Of a stretch of DNA of 64,000 nt, positions 52,301-61,800 are shown piece after piece. Location: assembly GCA_024760905.1 (NCBI GenBank), contig CM045733.1, positions 23,844,501-23,908,500 of the forward strand, given 5' to 3'. Position numbers and translations under genes: made by a program. Positions within the stretch are counted from its first letter, which is position 1; each line of letters opens with the position of its first letter. The DNA is from Plotosus lineatus (taxonomy: Eukaryota; Chordata; Actinopteri; Siluriformes; Plotosidae). Under the pieces are notes generated by a model. That model was not told the origin of the DNA. It worked only from the letters and a program-made list of their open reading frames with translations, and ran no database searches.

Positions 52301-55300
52301 TCTTCAATCCATGCTCAACACAGGTTAGGCCAAAGACCTTGATTCCGGACAGCCTTCCCCACAGCCCGTGCCAGGAGCAGCAGTCCAGTCAGCCACTGAG
52401 CCTGGCACGTGGTACTGCTGTGCTGAGCCCTAAAAGCCAGGGGCTTGGTACCTTCAGCTCAGAGAGGATGTCCAGTGGCCAGGGTGAGATCACCCCACCT
52501 CCCCTGCCTGTGCCCAGTGTTTCCACAGCGAGCCCTGGTGTTGCATACGCCATCATCTCCGCCACCTCACCGGCAGCCAACGGAGTGGCAGCCATGAGCG
52601 AAGCAGTGAAAGTACAACCACTGATCTTCAGCCCAGACAGCAAGGTCAGACAGTAGCCTTATCAGCTATCAGCACAGTCTGCAGCTCCTGTGGATGCTAA
52701 CACACATTTAATCCAGAAAGCAGATTGTTGTTCTTTTCAAGTGTCGAGGAACCAGCCTGTGAAGACTATATTTAGCACAGCATTTAAACATCCTCTGATA
52801 ATAAATAGCTTTGCATAGCATATTTACTCTACTTACTTTCCTTTAATATTTAAAATAGCTTCTTTAAATTAGAGGATGTATGAAATTCTATTGTAACATC
52901 CTACTCGCTACTTGTTCCTGTAATCAGTGAGTGTTCTAACAGATATATCAGAGCTGTGATATTACAGAGCTGCTCAAATCACTGCAGTTTCAATATGTGG
53001 AATTGTACAAACACTGTTCAGGTAGAATTGCTGCAGCATAGCCTGAATCTCTTTCTAGCACTTATGATCTTTATTCTGTAATGCTTTTGGGAAATCGTTC
53101 CCTCATTGTCCAGCTTAACCTTCCTGGGCTCTTGTGCATGACAAGTAATTTTTTAGAGTCCTGAAGTGTCTCAGAGTAAGGTCTCATCCCTGCGTATGAG
53201 ATTTGCAGCAGTAATTAATCTCAGACTGAGATGAAAAATGGCTTGTGGTCGATGCAGGAAAGATTTGTGAGGCTCATTATGTTGTCATTAAGAGAGAGGT
53301 GGTCCTCATGACCACTGGTCCCATTCAACTCTCATAGGATACATTTCCCCACAATCTCCTATAGACAAGGGAGTCGTGTCATTTCGTATGCTGATCATAT
53401 AGTCAGGATTATCAAGGTTTAATAACAGACTGTACCCTGTATGCAGCCCCACAGATTTAAGATGTATGAATGAAACATTTGTTGGACTAAAGAGATTAAA
53501 TTCTATTTATATCAACTATGTACGTTTTAGCAGAGAGATGTACTTTATTTTGACCCCCCCCCCATTCCAACAAATGTATTATTTTATTGTTCATGAAACA
53601 GCCATGACAATGAATATGTTTACAACCATTATGTATTTATCTATATTTGTAGGTGATTATAATCCAGCCACAGATCCCCAGCAGCTCTCAGGGTTCTCCA
53701 GGCCCTCAGGCAGAGATCCCCTCTCAGGAGCCCAGTCCTTCCCCCTCCCCTCCACACAAGCCCAATAAAAAAAAGGAAGAAGACCCAGAGGTATGCTCAC
53801 TCACTCAGTATAGCACACTCCATCTGTAACCAGGACTGACAGATAAATAGAAATATTTGGTTTTGAGAAACAACTGTAGATGGCTCGAGGAAATGTCTGC
53901 CTGAAATCATATCTACACAATCTGATTCTCAGTGTACTCTGGGATGGGGAGCCTTACATAACCGTGCTGTCTGTATTGGAATGTACCAAAGCTGAAAATA
54001 TGTACATCTTTGGACACAAATAATAAGACAGAAAGAATCCGGGCAAATACACGCTATTAGCTACGAAGCATCGATGCCATTTTTTTTTAGGTTCCTCACT
54101 GTCCCCCTCTCTCTCTACCTTAGAAAATAGCGTTCATGGTAGCGCTCGGGCTCGTCACTACAGAACACTTGGAAGGTGAGTTGCTATTCCTGAGTGCACA
54201 GGGATCCTGTTTCCTGAAATGTAACCGATCCTGTTAGAATGTTCCAAAATAACACGTATATTTTCATTGTTATGGCAGAAATCCAGACCAAACGACAGGA
54301 AAGGAAGAGAAGAAGTACAGCTAATCCGGCATACAGCCTGTTTGATCCAGAGGTAGCTCTTCAATACACCTGAACCACATACCTTTTTGTACTGTACATA
54401 TAAAACTACCACAAGCAGTAGGAAATCATTACAAGGACTAAAAGTACTAGTTTTAGGATCTTGTAAATAATAATAATAAAACCACCTGCAAAATGACTGG
54501 AACACCTGGCAGGGAGCCAAAACAGATGCGCCTCTCTTTAGCACCTTAACTATAATCATAAATACAGTGAAGCATACTTCATGAAAATCCTGTGAAAGTG
54601 TTTTTATTCCTTACCCCTGCCAGGAGGTTATTTTTTCACCTGTCTTGGTCCATTTGTTAGTTCGTCTGATTGCGTGTAATAGAACTCAAAAAAAACACGC
54701 AACAAAAAACCATGCAAGGATATTGATTATTTTTCTAGAGCAGGGCATGGTGCAGGTACCAAACCATTACATTTCAGAATACATGGTAGGTAAAGTTTGT
54801 TGGGCTTTTACACCCGAGCCTATTGCCTCATTAGGCCAGCGCTGCTTCAGGTTTCTTTAGGGTGAAGCACTTAGGAGTTCAACTCCTCCTGCATAGTGCA
54901 TTTGTCCATCACAAGTTACATTCCAAGTATTTTTGTTGATTCCCATTTTATACTGTTGGGTTGCCCGAGGCACACTTGTGGTTTCGACTTTGCCCAGAAG
55001 TCTTAAGATAGTGGGGATCTAACGGGAATCTGAACCCATGATCTCTCAACCGTGAGTCCAGCATCCTAACCCCTGACCCCGAGATTAAGAGTACAAGACT
55101 TTTATTTTGTCTGGGAACTGTCACCCATGCCTGTGATCATACTTAATGATAAATCAATCAAATAAAACAAAAACAAAAAAATAATAAATAGTGGTAAAAT
55201 ATTCATGAGATTCCCACTGGTTGTGGGATTTTATTAAAACTGTACCGAGTTATGAACACCTGTAGTCTTACTCAGATTTTTCAGCTTAAACGATGCGACT

Positions 55301-55786
55301 ATCACTATACTACAGGGATCCCTTGCTACTTCGTGCTTCAATTCATGCGGCTTCAGTGCATCACGTTTTTTTTTTTTTAAATATGCATCAAATTAAAAAA
55401 ATAAGGGGCAAAAGTAAAGGAAAATGTCGCAAAACAAGGCCAAATATGCAAAAAACAAACAAACAAACAAACAAAAAAAAAAAACCCAGAACAAAAAAAC
55501 CCCCAAACAATCAAAAACAAAATACAACCCAAACCCCCATCAAAACTACTTTTATGTGAGGTGCGCATCTGAGTGTGTGTATTAATATTTTATTTACATC
55601 TTATGCATTATTTTTGAATGTTTGTTATTATAAGCATTTATAGCATTGAATATGTATCTATTGATATTATATACACATATACATGTACATATACGTCAAT
55701 TTGGTCCTATTCAGCGGTCGGGGGGGGGCGGGGGTCTCGGTCCCAATTAACCGCGGAAAGTGAGGGATCCCTATATATAAATTAAA

Positions 55787-55827
<41 letters not shown>

Positions 55828-58800
55828 ACATTTGCACCTGGCAGAGGCACCTTGAACTCTAGAAAAACCCTCCAAATTATTAATTTTTAAAAGGAGGACT
55901 TACAATGTTCTTGTTTGTTCACTCTTGGGTTGCCAAACTTAGCGTGAACCAAAAATGTTTTGATGGTAAACACCAGTTTAGCGAGAAAATGGTTTTAATT
56001 AGTCACTGCAAATATGCAAACAGAAAAATAAGCCAAGCATACAACTAATGGAGGATTATAGCACACAAACAAATAAAAATAAAATACAGAAGTTAGCATA
56101 AATATCAGACAGGCGTTTAAGGACATGTTCTTGGTTGACCGCTAACAATGATACTTTTTCATTTTTTTAAATAAATGTCATTCTGTATGTCCTCTGCTAA
56201 GGACCACAGTGGAGTACACAAAATGTGCTCTACTCAAGAATGTGGAACTGATAAACAACCAGGAGCTGTTTTCTGTAAAAGTATTAGTCATTTTACATGA
56301 ATTTTATTTTTATCATCCCAGTGAAACTGTTTCTTTATCATTGCTTTCCAGCGCAAAAGGCTTGCATCAAATTACCTGAACAACCCGCTCTTCCTATCAG
56401 CCAGAGGTAAAACCCATTTCTTTTCCCATCAACACAACAGCTGGGGTAGAGCTCACAAAATTACATTTGAAGAAGCACGCTCATGCACTGTGTTACCCCT
56501 CTCACTCTCACACCCACGCATGCACAGAGAGAGACAGAGAGAGAGAGAGAGAGCGAGAATTAGCCACCAAGACAAATAGGATTCACACTCATGTATTGCA
56601 GACTGAATACCAAAGACTCAAGAACATGCGTACAGGTCTTCAGTACTATTTTGTTCATGTATCAATCAAGTGGTTCATGCTTTGAATGTAGTTGCACATA
56701 TCTACAACTAAAGTCTACGATGTGTGCAGGGTGTTTTCTTAAGGCGTCTCTCACACACACACACACACACACACAAAAAAAAAAAAACCACTGTCTCCTG
56801 TTGCATTGCAGAGGTTATTTTTATGTTTTACCCCCAAATCATCCTAAGCGCTTTATAAATTCTGTCGAGCATGAAAGCGTTTGATTGCCACAGACCGTAT
56901 TAATAGAGTTAACTGTAGTAATAGGTCTCTACACTGGAGATCAGATCTGTTACAACAGGTCTGTCTCTAATCACAGTGTCACTGAAGCTTCTCTCTTGAA
57001 GGCTCTCTTGAGCAGAAGAATAGGCTTTTGTACCCAGAATACCCTCGTAGAAAAACATGCTAAAACATGCTCGGTCGTGCAACACCAGTCGAGACCGAGC
57101 TAAAAAAAGAAATGCCTCAAGCTTTATTTCGGTGTGCTAAGCTTTGTTGCATGGTTATAATTGTAATCTAACCCGTGAATAACCCTGTCTCTTCACTGTG
57201 CATGCTACTAACTTATTCTCTGCTTCCTGTTCGCATGCCAGACTCTGAGGATCTGTGTTGGAAGGTATGTAGCCAGTTTCGAGATACTGTATGATGGGGA
57301 GGGTTAAAAACATTTTTTTCAGGATCCGTAAACAGTTCTTGTTCTTGAATAAGTTCGAAATTTCTAATAAGTAATACTTCACTATATTATAGTATACTAC
57401 ATTATCTGTCATCAGATGTCAAAAATCCATATATATTTTATTAATTTACAAATGTTACAAAGTTCAATGGATTAAAACCGTGATCCCCAACCTTTTTATC
57501 ACCGCAGACTGGTCAATGCTTGACAATTTTCCAGCAGACCAGGGGTAGGGGTGTCAGATTGCTTATATTGTAAATATAATTTATTTATTTATGTAAAACA
57601 TTGTATAATAATAATAATAATAAACACTCCATGAATGTTATTTTTCAACAGCTGAAATAAACTTGGTTGGGAAGTAGAACTTGAACTTTTCTTTAAAAAA
57701 AACAAAAAAAAAAAAAAAAAAAAACACATCACAGATGATTGTGCACCAGCTGGGAGAATGAAGGCTCAGGCTCACCCAAAATCCCTGCTAATGTTTGAAA
57801 CATGTCCAACTTGCCTCTGTTCACACGCCGTCCCCTTGTGGGTTATATTTTAGCGTTCAAATGACCGACATGTAATCGAGACAATCTAGTCATTTTTCAA
57901 AATAAAAGATTTTTCAAAAATAAAGATCATTCAGACTCAGATAATAAATAAAACAGAAATAATTAATTATTCTGCGACCCGGTACCAATTGAGCCACGGA
58001 CCGGTACCGGTCCACAGCCTGGTGGTTGGGGACCCCTGGATTAAAATGTTAAAAAGCCTGTAATTATATACAGATATGGACTGAAATCGCACTAACAAGA
58101 CAGTATGCGTTTCTGTCACAATCACTGTCCACCTGCTCATTCATGTAATTTTTCACACAGTCAATCATGTGGCACTGATACGATCTGATGGAAACCTGAT
58201 GAGATCTGCTGCTGTAGCTAGTCCTCCTAAAGACTCATCATCATGTTATACTTTCTGATACGGTTTTCTCTTCACCACAGCTGTGAAAAGTATTTGAGTT
58301 AATTGAGTCTGATGTGAGTGAAAGTCCCTGGAGTTCAGTAATACTCGAACCAGCCTGTGTGGCCATAAAACGCAGGCCAGTCATGCCTGTGATGTTTGAT
58401 CCTCTTGACATGAAGCCTTATGGGTTCATGCATTGTGCTCCTGCCACCTGATTCACAGATTAGGTGTCTGTATGAATGTGCAGGTGGACCGGCGTCCCTA
58501 ATCAAGTTGTTAGTAAGCATATGCAGTCTCCCCCAGTGCAGCTAACTGGGATATCAAAGGCGGGCCATGTCTCTCACCGTCTATGGTGAGAGGCATGTAA
58601 AAGAACCATTGCTGACTTTCATAAAGAGAGTTTCGTGGAGAGAGATGGGCGCTGCCAGGCCAAATCAGCCCAAGTCTCACCATGAAGGTGCTCCAACTAC
58701 ATCCCTGGATGTTAAGGGATAAGTGAAGAATATGGAGTCTGACTTTAGTCACTTTTATAATAATGTCACAAAATGATCTGAATCAGTATGCATTTGCTTA

Positions 58801-61800
58801 TTAACAATTTTATCTTCTTACACATCCATAGTTCATATAAAGTCTAACATCATCGGCTCCTTTGCAGTTTGCTTGATTAGCACTGATGTAATACGGTTTG
58901 TGTCTAGCACAAGATGCATACTGAAGAAAATGTCAGATACTCATATGATATCATTTTTAAGCCACACAGGATTCAACACATTGCCATTTATATCCAAGAC
59001 GAATTTTAATAACAATGGAATGGAATTTATTCATATGCAGTCCTCAGCTGTGTGCCATGGGCTGGTTTTACAGTAACAGCACAAATACTACATATTCTAA
59101 TGTAATTGGACTTAGTTTGTTGCGAGTCTTCTGCCATGCCTACCTAAAGCATCTAAATGAGAACAAGCGTGTGTCCGACAGAAATGTTGGATCAGATATA
59201 CAGAAACATTCCTGATCCGGAGCCCAGATTAAAAAAAAAAAATCAATCAAAGGAGCATGTCGAGATAATACGGTAGCGCACTTATCTTTAAAATCAACCA
59301 TCGCTGCTGCTGTTGGTTTTCTATTTGTACACTGAAGTAATACAGATGTACAGAGAAGGATGTTGATAACTGGGCTGTAAAATAGAACTTAGGCTGTGTG
59401 TCGCTGTTGCAGGAGGAGCTGGAGCATGAGGACCACTGTGCTGTGTGCAAAGAGGAAGGGAATCTTCAACAGTGCCATAGCTGCACCCGTGCTTACCACC
59501 TAGACTGCTTACACCCGCCACTCAAATCCCCACCCAAGGGCACGTGGATGTGCCCGAAGTGCCAGAAGAAGGTCAGTCATTCACAATATTTAGCAAAATA
59601 ATATCTGTTATTAGCAACAGATGATACTTTAAAGCAATGTGCACAAATTTGAAGGATTTTTTTTCTCCTACGAAGGTCCTCAATAAAGAAAACTTGTCTT
59701 GGCCACATAATTTTGTTCAGTCCTACGTAACACACAAAACAGGTAGGATCCTCTATATGTGCATTAATACATACATTCCTTGTGTTTTGGCACAGAACGT
59801 GTAATCTCTATTTATATGTGTATGTGTATAGTGAGAGAGGAGGAGAAGAGAAGATTGGTGAGGAGGAACAGTGAGCTGAAGAAAGAGTGTGCACACCTGA
59901 AAGAGGAAGACCAGCGACTCAACAAATCACTCTTGGTAAGTTCATATTCTTCTACATAGAGGAAAATAAATTCTAACATTTTAGGGAAGAAAAACTAACA
60001 TCTCTTGCGGAGATTCTACAATACTGAATGAATATGAAGAGAACTAAATGAGTTGAGAAAAAGGGGCGACGTACAATACACACAAACCCTTAAAATGTGA
60101 ATCGACTATAATTGGGGTGGGAGCTGTAATCTAAAGATGATTACGAGAATATAATGTGCCAAAATATTCGTGTTGTTAAAATGTAATCAGTGAAAATACA
60201 CAGTTGTGTTTACAAACAAATCTCAACTCTTCAAATACGACAAATACAGTGGCACCTCACCTTACGAAAAATCCAGGTTACGACACGCATTTACCTAAAA
60301 TTTCCGCCTCTGGATACGAAACAAATTCACGTTACGCGTGAGTTTTCTCTCCCATTGGCTATCTCCCAACATCCTGCCCCGCTGGCCTCCCATCGGCTAG
60401 GATGGAACTGCATCTCAATAAAATCCCATGATGCAGCTCCCTCACATTGGCTATTATGAAGCTGCATCTCCATAATACACATGATGCTTTTCGACCCATT
60501 GTTCTTTCACAGAGTTCTAACACGCGTAAAGGACAGAGTTACTGTTGTTTCGTGAGTTTTTCAAGTGTGCTCATTGCAACTTTATTTTTTGCAGAGATGG
60601 GAATTTTCCGGCAATTGGCGGCTTTCCGCCTTTTTTAAGTCAAATGGGTCATTTTTGCGATCGATGCAAATCCAGTGTAAAAATCTGGAGGAGGGGTGGT
60701 ATTGCCGTCATCACTGGTCGTCTGGTCATATTATATCCAAATCCTCTTTTGATGACTATATCTGGCTCTCAGATAAATCAGGTGGCTTCGTAAAAGAATA
60801 ACGAATACATAATTTCACTTGTCATTTCAATAAAAATACAAAAAAGCCATCAAATAAAACAAAAACCGATGAATAAATCTCGCGCATTTAAATCTAGTCA
60901 ACTATTTTCAATGCCACGTCACTGTGGCGTGAAGTGGAGAGCCAATCCTTTCGATATGTGGGCATGTCCGACACCTTGAAACTCAAATTTTATTGGATTA
61001 TAACAACAGCCACAGACTGCACGTGTTGTTTTTGAGTAAAGAGATAAATTTCCCTCGTTTTTGATCAGCTCATTTCCATGAAGCCAAGCACAGCTGGCAA
61101 GCAAAAACAAATGGACAGACATGGAAAAACTTCAACCTGCAAACCGGCTGATTGTCAAAACTTGGGACGCACTTCCTGTCGCATAAACACTGCAGCGTGT
61201 GAATCCTCTCGAGTCGAGTCCTTACCCCGTATCAATCAGATTTAAAGCCATCAGCAAAACCATGCAGCACCAGAAGTCGCATTAATAGTAAGCAGTGCTG
61301 TAGTGGTGGGTACGCCGTTACATGCCGTGTACCCACTTGTTTTAGTGGCCGAGTTGTGTGAACTGACTTAATCGCACACGCGCGCGATTCCCAGTGTGAC
61401 TGAAAAGAAGAAGCGGGCTCGTGGCATGCAGTTGGTTGAGTGATATCGCAAAGGAATACGGCCAAACTCGTCTACCATCGGTACGATATTGAAGCAGAAG
61501 GAGGCCTTAAAATGTATACTTTTATAATTTCAAAAGGGTTTAAGGGGTAGTATTGGGGGCCTTGGAACGAATTCAACTTACGAAAAGATCAGGTTAAGAA
61601 ACCACTTCTGTAACGGATTAATTTCGTAAGGTGAGGTATCACTGTACACAGAGTTTATAAACACATCACAGCAACCAGACATGTCCTAAGACTGCGTCCA
61701 GATGTTGGCATAAAATGTGGGCACCACATCTAAACAAGTGTTGAATATGCTGTAAGGCTGTGATCATCAAATGCTGGAAGACCAACCTGTATGTGTGTTC

